Positions 8,606 to 17,151 of a stretch of 36,502 nt of DNA are shown piece by piece. The notes under the pieces are model-generated. The model was not told the DNA's origin. It searched no databases and worked only from the letters and a program-made list of their open reading frames with translations. The position numbers and the translations under genes are program-made. The stretch's first letter is position 1. Each line of letters begins with the position of its first letter. The DNA is from Enorma burkinafasonensis (lineage in GTDB: Bacteria; Actinomycetota; Coriobacteriia; Coriobacteriales; Coriobacteriaceae), in contig NZ_LR597515.1 in NCBI RefSeq assembly GCF_902150035.1, forward strand, positions 1 through 36,502. The letters are read 5' to 3'.

Positions 8606-9844
8606 CTAGATCAGATCCTCCGCCGACTCGATGGCGTCCGACTCGTGCACACCGCAGTAGCGCGAACCGGGACGGGCCTGGTTGCGGCAGCGGATGCCGT
8701 CCTCGCTCACGTACGCGCAGCGGCCGGGCTCGTCGTCGTCCAGAAGGTCGTCTGCGGGCTCCTGGTGCACCGGCATGTTGCGCAGGATGTCGGCGGCGAG
8801 CGTCTCGTTCTTGATGTCGATGTGCCAACCGGTGAGACGGGCGGCGAGGCGGGCGTTCTGGCCCTCCTTGCCGATCGCGAGCGAGAGCTGGTCGTCGGGC
8901 ACGATGACGCCGGCGTAGCGCTTCTCCTCGTCGATGAGCACGCGCGTCACCTTGGCCGGCGACAGGGCGTTCGCGACGTAGCGGGCCGGGTCCTCATCCC
9001 AGAGGATGACGTCGACGCGCTCGCCGCGCAGCTCGGAGACGACGGTGCGCACGCGGCTGCCCTTGGGGCCCACGCAGGCGCCCACCGGGTCGAGGCGGCT
9101 GTCGAGCGAGTGCACGGCGACCTTGGAGCGCTGGCCGGGCTCGCGGGCGACGGACTTGATCTCGACCGAGCCCTCGTAGATCTCGGGCACCTCGAGCTCG
9201 AAGAGGCGGCGCAGCAGCGCCGGATGCGTGCGGGAGATGACGATGGGCGGGCGGGAGTGCTCGCCGCGGACGGGCTGCACGTTGGCGTCCGGGTCGCGCA
9301 CGTCGATGATGACGGCCTTGATGCGGTCGTTGTGGCGGTAGCGCTCGCCCACCGGGCGCTCGTTGCGCTCGTTCTCGTAGCGGCGCTGGTCGAAGTGCGG
9401 GAGCTCCGCCTCGACGCCCTCACGGATCTTCACGATGGTGAAGTCGGGCGTGGACTGCAGCACGGTGCCGGTGATGATGTCGCCGATGCGGTCGGAGAAC
9501 TCCTCGAAGATCTGGCGGCGGGCGGAGTTGCGCACGATCGCGTTGATCTCGGCCTTGGCGTGCTGGGCGGCGATGCGGCTCGTGTCCTTGGGGGTCACGT
9601 CGCGCTTGGTGAACTCGGTGTACTCGCCGGTCTCCTCGTCGAAGGAGTCCTCGACGGGGATGAGCTCGTAGACGTAGACCTTGCCGGAGGCGCGGTCGAT
9701 GGTAACCTCGGCGCCGTGCGGCAGGTGCAGGATGTCCTCGTAGCTCTTGGCGAGCGACTTCTCGAGCTGGTCGATGAGGAACAGCTGGTCGATATGCTTC
9801 TCCTGGCAGAGCTCCATCAGAGCTTCCATCATCTGAGATGCCAT
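8606..9844 (-). CDS. nusA: Transcription termination/antitermination factor NusA with C-terminal Cys3His tail
   Basis: NusA (412 aa) binds RNA polymerase and modulates pausing, intrinsic termination and antitermination. It shows the NusA N-terminal domain, an S1 domain (GDIITGTVLQSTPDFTIVKI), and two KH domains (DPVGACVGPKGSRVRTVVSEL and LSLAIGKEGQNARLAARLTG). Unlike standard NusA, the protein continues past KH2 into an acidic linker and a tail with Cys376, Cys386, Cys397 and His400, spaced Cx9Cx10CxxH with Gly and Arg between. This pattern resembles small zinc-binding modules found at the ends of unrelated proteins; zinc binding is inferred. It starts 1 nt after the rimP stop. I see no ylxR gene in the 83-nt gap before infB. 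Confidence 0.95.
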   Translation of the reverse strand: MASQMMEALMELCQEKHIDQLFLIDQLEKSLAKSYEDILHLPHGAEVTIDRASGKVYVYELIPVEDSFDEETGEYTEFTKRDVTPKDTSRIAAQHAKAEINAIVRNSARRQIFEEFSDRIGDIITGTVLQSTPDFTIVKIREGVEAELPHFDQRRYENERNERPVGERYRHNDRIKAVIIDVRDPDANVQPVRGEHSRPPIVISRTHPALLRRLFELEVPEIYEGSVEIKSVAREPGQRSKVAVHSLDSRLDPVGACVGPKGSRVRTVVSELRGERVDVILWDEDPARYVANALSPAKVTRVLIDEEKRYAGVIVPDDQLSLAIGKEGQNARLAARLTGWHIDIKNETLAADILRNMPVHQEPADDLLDDDEPGRCAYVSEDGIRCRNQARPGSRYCGVHESDAIESAEDLI

Positions 9845-9845
9845 G

Positions 9846-10340
9846 TTACTTCTTCCCTTCCTTGCGCTTGAAGTCGATGACCGGCTTCAAGGTGCACTTC
9901 TTCACCTGGTCGAACGGGATCGTGACGGGGTCCTCGCCCTCGAGCTCGAGCGTGACCGCGTCGTCGGTCGCCTGGGCGATGACGCCCTTGTAGCGGCGGC
10001 GCCCCTCGGTCGCGGTGGTCGTGAGCTCGCAGCGCTCGCCCGTGAAGCGGGCGAAATCGCGCGGGCGGCGCAGCGGCCGATCGAGACCGGGCGTCGAGAC
10101 CTCGAGCGTGTAGGACCCGCTCACCGGGTCGAGCGCCTCCACGACATCGCCCACCCAGCCGGTATGCTCGGTGACCGCATCGAGCGAGAGCGACTCGCCA
10201 TCGGCGCCCTCCAGGCGCACGCGCACGCACGGCGCCTTCGTGGCGCCGGTGAGCTCGACATCGACGATATCGACGCCGTGATCGGCGGCGACGCCCTCGA
10301 GCGCGTCGATGATGGCCTGCTCCTGAGCGCTCTTGACCAT
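9846..10340 (-). CDS. rimP: Ribosome maturation factor RimP
   Basis: RimP (164 aa) is a 30S assembly factor acting early in small-subunit maturation. The N-terminal domain has VDIVDVELTGATKAPCVRVRLEG, followed by the SYTLEVSTPGLDRPL signature and RPRDFARFTGERCELTT, then an SH3-like C-terminal domain ending in a Lys-rich tail. The ATG at 10340 is chosen because AAGGGGGTG lies 5-6 nt upstream; a longer frame would run through a terminator hairpin. As first gene of the operon it is the entry point for rimP-nusA-infB expression, and it sits directly after the attenuator-like hairpin at 10354-10388. Confidence 0.95.
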   Translation of the reverse strand: MVKSAQEQAIIDALEGVAADHGVDIVDVELTGATKAPCVRVRLEGADGESLSLDAVTEHTGWVGDVVEALDPVSGSYTLEVSTPGLDRPLRRPRDFARFTGERCELTTTATEGRRRYKGVIAQATDDAVTLELEGEDPVTIPFDQVKKCTLKPVIDFKRKEGKK

Positions 10341-10353
10341 GTCACACCCCCTT

Positions 10354-10388
10354 GTAAGAAAAAGGAAGCGCGGGCGAACCCGCACTCC
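10354..10388 (-). terminator. Intrinsic terminator in the rimP operon leader (attenuator candidate)
   Basis: On the minus strand GGAGTGCGGG, a UUCG-type loop (TTCG) and CCCGCGCTTCC form a 10-bp stem with one bulge, followed at once by TTTTTCTT. The U-tract ends about 15 nt before the rimP start codon and only the ribosome-binding site lies between. No promoter fits downstream of it, so operon transcription must pass through. It may instead be a second terminator for leuS, but position favours a readthrough control point. Confidence 0.75.
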
Positions 10389-10390
10389 CT

Positions 10391-10421
10391 TCACTTCACG
10401 TCAATTACCTCCGATAGCTTA
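10391..10421 (-). promoter_or_regulatory. Candidate rimP operon promoter -10 and short leader
   Basis: TGTGCTAAGCT at 10416-10426 resembles an extended -10 element (TAAGCT at 10421-10416); no good -35 hexamer is visible. Just downstream GGAGGT (10412-10407) precedes GTG-AAG-TGA (10399-10391), a possible two-codon leader reading frame ending at the terminator base. The predicted transcription start nearly coincides with this GGAGGT, so the mini-frame may be accidental. Confidence 0.3.
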
Positions 10422-10532
10422 GCACAGGCAGGTCAGAAGCGGAAAACGCGGCGGCGCGACCGCTCCGGGCACCCGATTCTCTTCGCAATAGCTCCACAAT
10501 TGGCGTCTTGCGGGCACGTTCACCGGGCGCAT

Positions 10533-10571
10533 AAAGACGACGCGGCCCCGCACCGTGTACGGAGCCGCGTC
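10533..10571 (-). terminator. leuS intrinsic terminator
   Basis: On the minus strand GACGCGGCTCCG and CGGGGCCGCGTC form a 12-bp stem with one G-U pair and a 9-nt loop, then GTCTTT. It lies 28 nt after the leuS stop codon, the expected place for its terminator. Confidence 0.8.
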
Positions 10572-10598
10572 GCTGAAGGCGACGTTTTGCGCGGGCGC

Positions 10599-13181
10599 CT
10601 ACTTCACCACGAGGTTCACGAGCTTGCCGGGCACGCAGATCGCCTTGACGACGGTCTTGCCCTCGAGCCACCTCACCGCGACCCGCTCGGCGGCGGCGCG
10701 CATCTCGTCCTGGGTCGCCGTGGTCGAGACCTCGACGCGGGCGCGCAGCTTGCCGAGCACCTGGACGGCGATCTCGACGGTGTCGCTCGCGGCCTCGGCG
10801 AGGTCGAACTCGGGCCACGGGGCGGTGTAGACGCTCTCGGTGTGGCCGAGCGCCGCATGCCAGAGCTCATCGGCCCAGAACGGGCAGATGGGCGCGAGCA
10901 CGCTCACGATGTCGGTGGCGACGAGCCACGAGAGAGCGGCGTCGCGCCGGGCGGGGTCGTCCTCGGTGGCGTTGATGTACGCGCTCGCGGCGTTCACCAG
11001 CTCCATGATCGAGGAGATCGCGGTGTTGAACTGCTGGCGGTCGAAGTCCTCGGTGCACTTGGCGAGCGTGCGATGGCGCTCGCGGTAGAGCTGCTTGGCG
11101 GCCGCGTCGAGCGCGCCGGGGTTGAGGCGCGCCTCGGCGGAGCCGGAGCCGGCGAGCTGCCAGACGATGCGCCAGGCGCGCTTGATGAAGCGGTTGGCGC
11201 CGGCGACGGCGTCCTCGTCCCAGTCGAAGTCCTTCTCGGGCGGTGCGATGAAGAGGATCGCGAGGCGCATGGTGTCGGCGCCGTACGGCTCGATGACCGA
11301 GCTCGGCGGCACGACGTTGCCCTTCGACTTGGACATGGTCTCGCCGTTGGCGTCCTTCACCATGCCCTGGCAGAGCAGGTTGGTGAAGGGCTCGTCGACG
11401 TCGAGCATCCCCATGTCGCGCAGGGCCTTGGTGAAGAAGCGCGAGTAGAGCAGGTGCAGGATCGCGTGCTCGATGCCGCCGATGTAGTTGTCGACCGGCA
11501 TCCAGCGGTCAGCCGCCTCCTTGGAGAATGGCAGCTCGGTGTTGTGCGGGTCGCAGTAGCGCAGGTAGTACCAGCTGGAGCACGTGAAGGTGTCCATGGT
11601 GTCGGTCTCGCGGCGCGCAGGGGCCCCGCAGACCGGGCAGGTGGTCTCATAGAACTCGGCGCACTCGGCGAGCGTCTCGCCCGCGCCCAGGTCGAGGTTC
11701 GCGGGCAGCATGACCGGCAGCTGGTCCTCGGGCACCGGAACGATGCCGCAGTGCTCGCAGTGGACGGCCGGGATGGGGTTTCCCCAGTAGCGCTGGCGGC
11801 TGATGAGCCAGTCGCGCAGGCGGAACTGCACGCTCCGCCGTCCGGTGCCGGCGGCCTCGAGGTCGGCGACGATGGCCGCCTCGCCCTCCGAGTGCTTGCC
11901 GCCGCGCATGCCGGTGTACTTGCCGGACTGCACGAGCGTGCCCTCGGCCGCGTGCGCCGAGTCCCAGTCGACGGTCTCGGCGTGGTAGGTGTCGATGGAC
12001 TCCCCCGCCTCCTCGTCGCCGGCGCGCTCGTCGTCCATGAGGATGATGGGCACGATGGGCAGGCCGTACTTGCGGGCGAACTCGAAGTCGCGCTGGTCGC
12101 CGCAGGGAACGGCCATGACGGCACCCGTGCCGTAGTCGGAGACGATGTAGTCGGCGACCCACACCGGCACCTTCTGGCCGGAGACCGGGTTCACCACGTA
12201 GCGGCCGGTGAAGGCGCCGTGCTTCTCGAGCGTGCCCTGGGCGCGCTCCACGGCGGACACCTTCTCCGCGCCGGCGATGACCGCGCGGACGTCCGCCTCG
12301 TACTCGGTTCCTTGGACGAGCTCGATGAGCCCCTTGTACTCGGGCGCGAGCAGGAAGAACGTGCAGCCGAAGAGCGTGTCGGCGCGCGTGGTGAAGACGG
12401 TGATCTTGCCCTCGTCGCCCGGAACGGGGTTCCCCTCGGCGTCGCAGAGGGTGAAGTCGACCTCGGCGCCCTCGGAGCGGCCGATCCAGTTGGCCTGCAT
12501 CTGCTTCACGCGCTCGGGCCAGCCGGGCAGCTTCTCGAGGTCGTCGAGGAGCTCCTGCGCGTAGTCGGTGATCTTGAAGTACCACTGCTCGAGCTCGCGC
12601 TTCTCGGGCACCGAGCCGCACCTCCAGCAGTGGCCCTCGGTCACCTGCTCGTTGGCGAGCACGGTGTTGCAGCCGGGGCACCAGTTGACGGGGCTCTTCT
12701 TGCGGTAGACGAGGCCGCGCTCCCACATCTTCTCGAAGATCCACTGGCCCCAGCGGTAGTACTCGGGGTCGCAGGTCCTCTGGAGGCGGTCCATGTCGTA
12801 GGAGAAGCCCATGCGGCGCATCGTGGCGAGCGCCTGGTCCATGTTCTTGTAGGTCCACTCGCCCGCCTGGGTGTTGTGCTTGATGGCGGCGTTCTCGGCC
12901 GGCAGACCGAAGGCGTCGAAGCCGATGGGATGCAGCACGTCGAAGCCGCGCATGCGCGCTTGGCGCGCCATGGCGTCGCCGATGGTGTAGTTGCGCGCAT
13001 GGCCCATGTGCAGGTCGCCCGAGGGGTACGGGAACATCTCGAGCACGTACTTCTTGGGCTTGGAGGCGTCCTCATCGACGGCGAAGAGGTTCTGCTCCTC
13101 CCAGGCCCTCATCCACTTGGACTCGATGGCCTGGGCGTCGTAGGCCGGGATCTCATGGGTACGGTCGTGCTGGTCGCACAT
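10599..13181 (-). CDS. leuS: Leucyl-tRNA synthetase
   Basis: LeuRS (860 aa) charges tRNA-Leu with leucine and edits mischarged tRNA. The class I signature HMGH (residues 58-61, in [17 protein letters not shown]) and [11 protein letters not shown] (about residue 614, the KMSKS loop) are both visible. A zinc ribbon ([12 protein letters not shown]...CWRCGS), the CP1 editing domain and a second cysteine cluster (HCEHCG, TCPVCG) are present. The length fits the bacterial family. The start at 13181 has GAGGAG 7 nt upstream; the frame stays open beyond it but with no conserved sequence. It stands alone, followed by its own terminator and then the rimP operon. Confidence 0.97.
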   Translation of the reverse strand: MCDQHDRTHEIPAYDAQAIESKWMRAWEEQNLFAVDEDASKPKKYVLEMFPYPSGDLHMGHARNYTIGDAMARQARMRGFDVLHPIGFDAFGLPAENAAIKHNTQAGEWTYKNMDQALATMRRMGFSYDMDRLQRTCDPEYYRWGQWIFEKMWERGLVYRKKSPVNWCPGCNTVLANEQVTEGHCWRCGSVPEKRELEQWYFKITDYAQELLDDLEKLPGWPERVKQMQANWIGRSEGAEVDFTLCDAEGNPVPGDEGKITVFTTRADTLFGCTFFLLAPEYKGLIELVQGTEYEADVRAVIAGAEKVSAVERAQGTLEKHGAFTGRYVVNPVSGQKVPVWVADYIVSDYGTGAVMAVPCGDQRDFEFARKYGLPIVPIILMDDERAGDEEAGESIDTYHAETVDWDSAHAAEGTLVQSGKYTGMRGGKHSEGEAAIVADLEAAGTGRRSVQFRLRDWLISRQRYWGNPIPAVHCEHCGIVPVPEDQLPVMLPANLDLGAGETLAECAEFYETTCPVCGAPARRETDTMDTFTCSSWYYLRYCDPHNTELPFSKEAADRWMPVDNYIGGIEHAILHLLYSRFFTKALRDMGMLDVDEPFTNLLCQGMVKDANGETMSKSKGNVVPPSSVIEPYGADTMRLAILFIAPPEKDFDWDEDAVAGANRFIKRAWRIVWQLAGSGSAEARLNPGALDAAAKQLYRERHRTLAKCTEDFDRQQFNTAISSIMELVNAASAYINATEDDPARRDAALSWLVATDIVSVLAPICPFWADELWHAALGHTESVYTAPWPEFDLAEAASDTVEIAVQVLGKLRARVEVSTTATQDEMRAAAERVAVRWLEGKTVVKAICVPGKLVNLVVK

Positions 13182-13204
13182 AGGATGGCTCCTCGATAGA
13201 CGGG

Positions 13205-13245
13205 GCCGCGCCAAGCGCGGCGAAACGGTAACGTTCGATATTCTA
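13205..13245 (-). promoter_or_regulatory. leuS upstream region: -10-like TAGAAT and 7-bp leader hairpin
   Basis: TAGAAT (13245-13240) is a plausible -10 box, without a clear -35. The following leader contains GCCGCGC (13221-13215) paired with GCGCGGC (13211-13205) over a 3-nt loop, ending shortly before the GAGGAG site. No T-box core sequence is seen, so leucine-responsive control is not claimed. Confidence 0.35.
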
Positions 13246-13261
13246 GCAGGCTTGGCCGCTT

Positions 13262-13295
13262 CGTTCCCCCGCCGTGGCGCGAAAGTTGGGGAACG
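13262..13295 (-). terminator. Possible terminator hairpin downstream of the YARHG gene
   Basis: CGTTCCCC (13262-13269) is the exact inverse of GGGGAACG (13288-13295), giving an 8-bp stem about 57 nt after the YARHG gene stop. There is no U-tract, so this may be a 3' stabilising structure instead. Confidence 0.35.
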
Positions 13296-13351
13296 GGCGG
13301 CGCGCCCGGCTTGCGCCCGAAGGCGCGTCCTTGGCGGCGAGGCGCGGCCGC

Positions 13352-14476
13352 CTACGACACGTACTGGGACCCGCGCTCCTGCTCGTAAGCGTAGATGGTG
13401 TCGATGTTCGCGAGCTCGAGGTCGCTCAGCTGCGCCCGCTCGTCGAAGTCCGCGGGCGCGAAGACGGGCTCGTACCAGTCCTGGCCATCGAAGTACGCCT
13501 GGATCTCGGCGTTGTTGAACATGCGGCCGTGGCGCGCGTAGATCTCGTTGCGCGCGAGGCAGAGCTCCCAATCCGAGAGGCCCTCGAGGTCGGAGGCGTC
13601 GATCTCGCGCGTTGAGCTGGCGGGCACGAGGTAGGTGCCGGCACCTTCCTCGGGGCGTTCGGCCTGCTCATCGGCATCCGTGACCATGAACTGGACCGAG
13701 GTGCTCGCGGTATAGCCCGTATCCGGGTCGAGCGAGACCTCCAGGATGTGCGTCCCGGCGCCGGCCGAATCGGTAGCGGTGCACTCGATCCGCCAGGAGG
13801 AACCGGCGTCGAGCAGCCTGAAGTCCTCGATCTCGACGGAGGCCGCCTCCCCGCCGTCGAGGGAATCGGTCACCACGAACGAGGCGTCGTCGAGCTGGGC
13901 GAGCACCTCCTGCCCCTCCTCGGTGAGCGACAGGTCGTGCGTATCGGCGGCAGAGAGGGTGAAGTCAACGGTCATGTGCGGGTACTCGCTGCTGTCGAGC
14001 GCGTCGATGGAGAGCGCGAGCGCCACGGGCTCTTGGACGTCGTCCTCCTCGACCTCGGCGCTCCCCTCGATGGGGACGGGCTCGACCGGCTCGGGCTCGC
14101 TGAAGAGCCCGCCGAGTGCGAACGCCCAGAAGAGGAAGCCGAGCAGCGCGAAGCCGGCGACTGCCGCCGCGATGGCGCCGACGACCTTGAGCCGCCCGTC
14201 CCGGCGCGGAGCCGGGCCGGGGTCCGGGGTCCGCGCCGCATCGGGAGCCGTCGGGTGCATCGCGGCGGGGATGGGCGCGGTGACCTCGGGCGCCGGGGGC
14301 TCCTGGCGCGCAGATCCGCCGATCACGGTCGTGACGTCGGCCGCGTCCTCGGCAGGCGCGCCCCCAGCCCGGGGGACCCGGTTGCCGGCGCGCAGCTCCG
14401 GCGTGATACGTGCGCCGCAGGCGCTGCAGTACTCGAGGCCGTCCTCGAGCTCGGCGCCGCATTTCGTGCAGAACAT
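13352..14476 (-). CDS. Zinc-ribbon, single-pass membrane protein with C-terminal YARHG domain
   Basis: The product (374 aa) starts with a zinc ribbon ([13 protein letters not shown]...YCSACG; Cys3, Cys6, Cys17, Cys20). A Pro/Ala-rich linker and one hydrophobic membrane helix (about residues 95-122, [20 protein letters not shown]) follow, then an extracytoplasmic region with an Ig-like beta segment and a YARHG domain near residues 300-350 ([14 protein letters not shown], then WYEP). YARHG domains are extracellular and thought to bind cell-wall or peptide ligands; the function is unproven. The start at 14476 is preferred because GGGAGG lies 9 nt upstream. An ATG at 14485 would overlap the amidase stop as ATGA but abuts the same GGGAGG. 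It is probably cotranscribed with the amidase. Confidence 0.85.
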   Translation of the reverse strand: MFCTKCGAELEDGLEYCSACGARITPELRAGNRVPRAGGAPAEDAADVTTVIGGSARQEPPAPEVTAPIPAAMHPTAPDAARTPDPGPAPRRDGRLKVVGAIAAAVAGFALLGFLFWAFALGGLFSEPEPVEPVPIEGSAEVEEDDVQEPVALALSIDALDSSEYPHMTVDFTLSAADTHDLSLTEEGQEVLAQLDDASFVVTDSLDGGEAASVEIEDFRLLDAGSSWRIECTATDSAGAGTHILEVSLDPDTGYTASTSVQFMVTDADEQAERPEEGAGTYLVPASSTREIDASDLEGLSDWELCLARNEIYARHGRMFNNAEIQAYFDGQDWYEPVFAPADFDERAQLSDLELANIDTIYAYEQERGSQYVS

Positions 14477-14481
14477 ATCGA

Positions 14482-15255
14482 TCATCCTCCCGTGCCGTCA
14501 TGGGTACGGTCGATTCGGTATCGCTCCAAGTATACGGCGAATTCGGGCGAGGTATCGGAGTTGCCCGAGCGCCATGCCTTGTGGTCGATGATCTCGCTCT
14601 CGAACCCGTAGTGCGCGTCGATGAGGGCGATGACCCCGTCGAGGGCGTCGAGCTGCTCGGGCGTGTAGTCCTCCGCGCCCCCGCGGTGGACGAGCTCGAT
14701 ACCGATGGAGTACGAGTTCATGCCGTAGTCGCCCGCCCAGCTGTGCCCGGGGCCGGTCCCCACGCGGTCGTCACGCGACTCGTCGGTGACGCCATAGCGC
14801 TCGTTGTGGCCGTTGTCGCCGAACCCCGCATGGTGCGCGATCGCGTCGAGCGGCACGCATTGGACCACCGTGCCGTCGCGCCCGATCACGAAGTGCGCCG
14901 CCACGCCCTCGCCTGCCGCATCCCACGAGGCGACGACCGCCTGCGGCGAGCCGGACCCCTCGGTATCGTGGATGACGATGTAGCCCTGGTACGCGGCGGG
15001 CTTGGGTCCATGCACGAACGATGCGCGGTAATCCTCGATGACGCCCAGGCGGAGCCGGATCGCGGGCTCAGACGACACCGTCCACGCGTGGGCGCACTCC
15101 ACGAACGCGCGCGGTCCCAGGACCGCCGCCGACGCCGCGGGGGCATCAGCGATTATCGAGCCGACAACGGAACCCGCCCCCGAGGGGGCGGGCGCGCAAC
15201 CGGCAAGCGCGATCAGCGCGACGCATGCCAGCGCGATGACCCTGGACCTCATCAT
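14482..15255 (-). CDS. N-acetylmuramoyl-L-alanine amidase (Amidase_2 family) lipoprotein
   Basis: The product (257 aa) probably cleaves the amide bond between MurNAc and the stem peptide of peptidoglycan. It has a lipoprotein signal with lipobox LAGC (Cys20), so it is likely anchored to the outer face of the membrane. The Amidase_2 zinc fold shows YIVIHDTEGSGSP (first His), AAHFVIGRDGTVVQCVP, IAHHAG, SIGIELVH and IIDHKAWR (last zinc His). This is the AmpD/AmiD-like order. The start has GAGAGGGG 9 nt upstream. It is followed after 5 nt by the YARHG gene, and lies 63 nt downstream of the LPXTG surface protein gene, forming a cell-envelope cluster. Confidence 0.88.
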   Translation of the reverse strand: MMRSRVIALACVALIALAGCAPAPSGAGSVVGSIIADAPAASAAVLGPRAFVECAHAWTVSSEPAIRLRLGVIEDYRASFVHGPKPAAYQGYIVIHDTEGSGSPQAVVASWDAAGEGVAAHFVIGRDGTVVQCVPLDAIAHHAGFGDNGHNERYGVTDESRDDRVGTGPGHSWAGDYGMNSYSIGIELVHRGGAEDYTPEQLDALDGVIALIDAHYGFESEIIDHKAWRSGNSDTSPEFAVYLERYRIDRTHDGTGG

Positions 15256-15318
15256 GAGCGCGCACCCCTCTCCCGACGTGTCCTTCTAGGATACGACAAG
15301 GATGCGCGTGGGCGCCCC

Positions 15319-16953
15319 TTAGACGCTGGCGCGCCTGGCCCATCTCGCCACCAGGGCGCAGAACCCGACGGCCGAGAGCACCGCGACCGCTGCCGTCGAG
15401 GCGTCGCCGGTCGCCGGCAGCGTGCCGGTGGAAGGCCGCTCCGCCGCCGCCTGGCAGTCGCCTGTGGCATCCTCCACCGGCTCCCCGGGAACCGTGCCGC
15501 CGCCGGACGAGCCCTCGTCTCCGGGCCCCGACCCCTCCCCTTCCTGCGGCGCGCGCGTCACCCGCACGGAGTAGGTCGCTTCCGTCCCGTCCTCGGCGGT
15601 CACGGTGAACGTCCAGGTCGCTCCCCCGTTAGCCGACACCGGAGCCGACACGGACGCCGCCGGATCGACCGCCTCGATCTCGAACTGGGACGCCTCGGGC
15701 ACGGGCGCGCCCACGGGAAGCTCGACGGCGAAGGCGCCCGCGCCCGCGGCCTTGGCCTCGATGCCCGCCACGGTCACGCGCTTCACCCCGGTATCCGCGC
15801 TCGGCGGCGTGATCACGACCGTCCCGCCCACAGGGTCGGCGTCCTCGTGCTCCGAGATGAACTCCCCCGCCTGCTCGACATGCGCGCTCCCCTGTCTCAC
15901 GAGGTCGCGCTCGAGCGTCACGTGTCCCGTAGCGACCACCTCAACCGCCTTGGCGCCACCTGCGGCCAGGGCCGTGACCCTGCTTCGTGCTATCACGATA
16001 TCGGCATGGCTGCGCAGACCCGACACGACCGAGACGCGCGGGTCGAGCGAGCGGGCGGTAACATCCACCTCGCTGTTCCAGATGCCTATCGAACCCTCGC
16101 TGTACAGGGCGTTCGTGCCGCGCACGGAAAGCGCACCGGAGGTCCCCTGGGTGGCGTCCGCACTGTCCTCGATAGCGATGTTGACACGGCTGTTCTCGAT
16201 GGAGATCTCGCCCGCGTGCTCCGAGGGCGTGAGGTCGGTCGCGTAGAGGGCGGCCATCCCATCGGCCATGCGGATGTCCAGGTCGCTGTCGACGACGCGC
16301 AGCCAGCCCGAGGTGCTGAGCATCCATTGGTGCGGGGCGCACAGGGAGCGGCCGCCGACGCTGGATGCACCGGCCGTGAGGGTGACTCCTTCCAACGTGA
16401 GGGCGGCATCGGAGCAGATCCCGGAACCGAAGCCCGAAAGGCTGAGCGGGAGACCCCGAACCTCAGTCGAACCGAGCGCGTGGTAGATCGCGTAGCATGC
16501 TGTCCTCGTCACCTCACCGGGGACCGCAGCCGAGGCGATCGTGAGAGATCCGCCGCCGGCTGCGGGCGCAAACGTCAGCGTGGAGCCCTCCTCGTACGCG
16601 GTGTTGGCATCGAAGGCGGCCATCACTCCGGGTTGCGCCGGCGCCTCGCCGAGCCCGGTCCGGAGCGTGCAGTCGCCCGCAACGGTGACGGAGCTCATCG
16701 GCGGCAGGATGAACCCGCTCCCCGAGAAGGCGAGGTCGCAAGACGAGAGGCTGAGCTCACGGTCCGCCGCCGTCCACGCCCAGCCATCGCCCGCGACGTC
16801 GCCGCCCGACGTGAGGTCGATCGGCGCGAGGAGGGCCGTTCCGCCACCGGAATCCCCGCTCGTGCCCTCAAGCGCCCAGGCATAGGGACTCCAGGCGAGC
16901 GCGAGCAGCGAGAGGAGGAGCGCCGCGCCAAGCCTTCGCAGCGAAACGGCCAT
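15319..16953 (-). CDS. LPXTG-anchored surface protein with parallel-beta-like and cadherin-like regions
   Basis: The protein (544 aa) has a signal peptide (MAVSLRRLGAALLLSLLALA, likely cleavage after AWA27) and a sortase sorting signal: LPATG at 512-516, a hydrophobic helix and the Arg-rich end RWARRASV. The middle (about 40-380) has short Ser/Thr/Gly strands with repeated isolated turns, as in carbohydrate-type beta-solenoids. It is followed by a beta-sandwich ending FTVTAEDGTEATYSVRVTR, typical of cadherin-like modules in gut surface proteins. A Gly/Ser/Pro linker spans the wall. The start at 16953 is chosen for GGAG 5 nt upstream and the signal peptide. No sortase gene is nearby. The ligand is unknown. 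Confidence 0.85.
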   Translation of the reverse strand: MAVSLRRLGAALLLSLLALAWSPYAWALEGTSGDSGGGTALLAPIDLTSGGDVAGDGWAWTAADRELSLSSCDLAFSGSGFILPPMSSVTVAGDCTLRTGLGEAPAQPGVMAAFDANTAYEEGSTLTFAPAAGGGSLTIASAAVPGEVTRTACYAIYHALGSTEVRGLPLSLSGFGSGICSDAALTLEGVTLTAGASSVGGRSLCAPHQWMLSTSGWLRVVDSDLDIRMADGMAALYATDLTPSEHAGEISIENSRVNIAIEDSADATQGTSGALSVRGTNALYSEGSIGIWNSEVDVTARSLDPRVSVVSGLRSHADIVIARSRVTALAAGGAKAVEVVATGHVTLERDLVRQGSAHVEQAGEFISEHEDADPVGGTVVITPPSADTGVKRVTVAGIEAKAAGAGAFAVELPVGAPVPEASQFEIEAVDPAASVSAPVSANGGATWTFTVTAEDGTEATYSVRVTRAPQEGEGSGPGDEGSSGGGTVPGEPVEDATGDCQAAAERPSTGTLPATGDASTAAVAVLSAVGFCALVARWARRASV

Positions 16954-17013
16954 CTTGACTCCGATCGGTCCGGTGCCGCCCCAGCGCGGCGCCGTCGCCA
17001 TCGTTGCACGCAA

Positions 17014-17043
17014 GAAGGCCCGATGCCGCAGCACCGGGCCTTC
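17014..17043 (-). terminator. guaB terminator hairpin
   Basis: GAAGGCCCG and CGGGCCTTC form a perfect 9-bp stem with a 12-nt loop. On the minus strand it is followed by TTGCG. It lies about 109 nt after the guaB stop and ahead of the surface protein gene, separating the two transcripts. Confidence 0.65.
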
Positions 17044-17151
17044 TCAAGCTCTTCGTAATCGAATGCTATGCCGCGCTTCAGCGGTTCAGAGCCGAGTCCC
17101 TCCCGCGCGGGCCCATGGACCGCCCGCAGCACTCGAAACCCGAAACCTCGC

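Noticed and set aside
10389-10532. tRNA gene before rimP, as in the metY-nusA operon of enterics
   Set aside because: No cloverleaf or T-loop GTTCNANNC sequence on either strand; the GGGTTCG segment is the terminator loop.
9843-13199. Long rightward open frame opposite rimP and leuS
   Set aside because: Antisense shadow; crosses two genes and a terminator, with no conserved motif.
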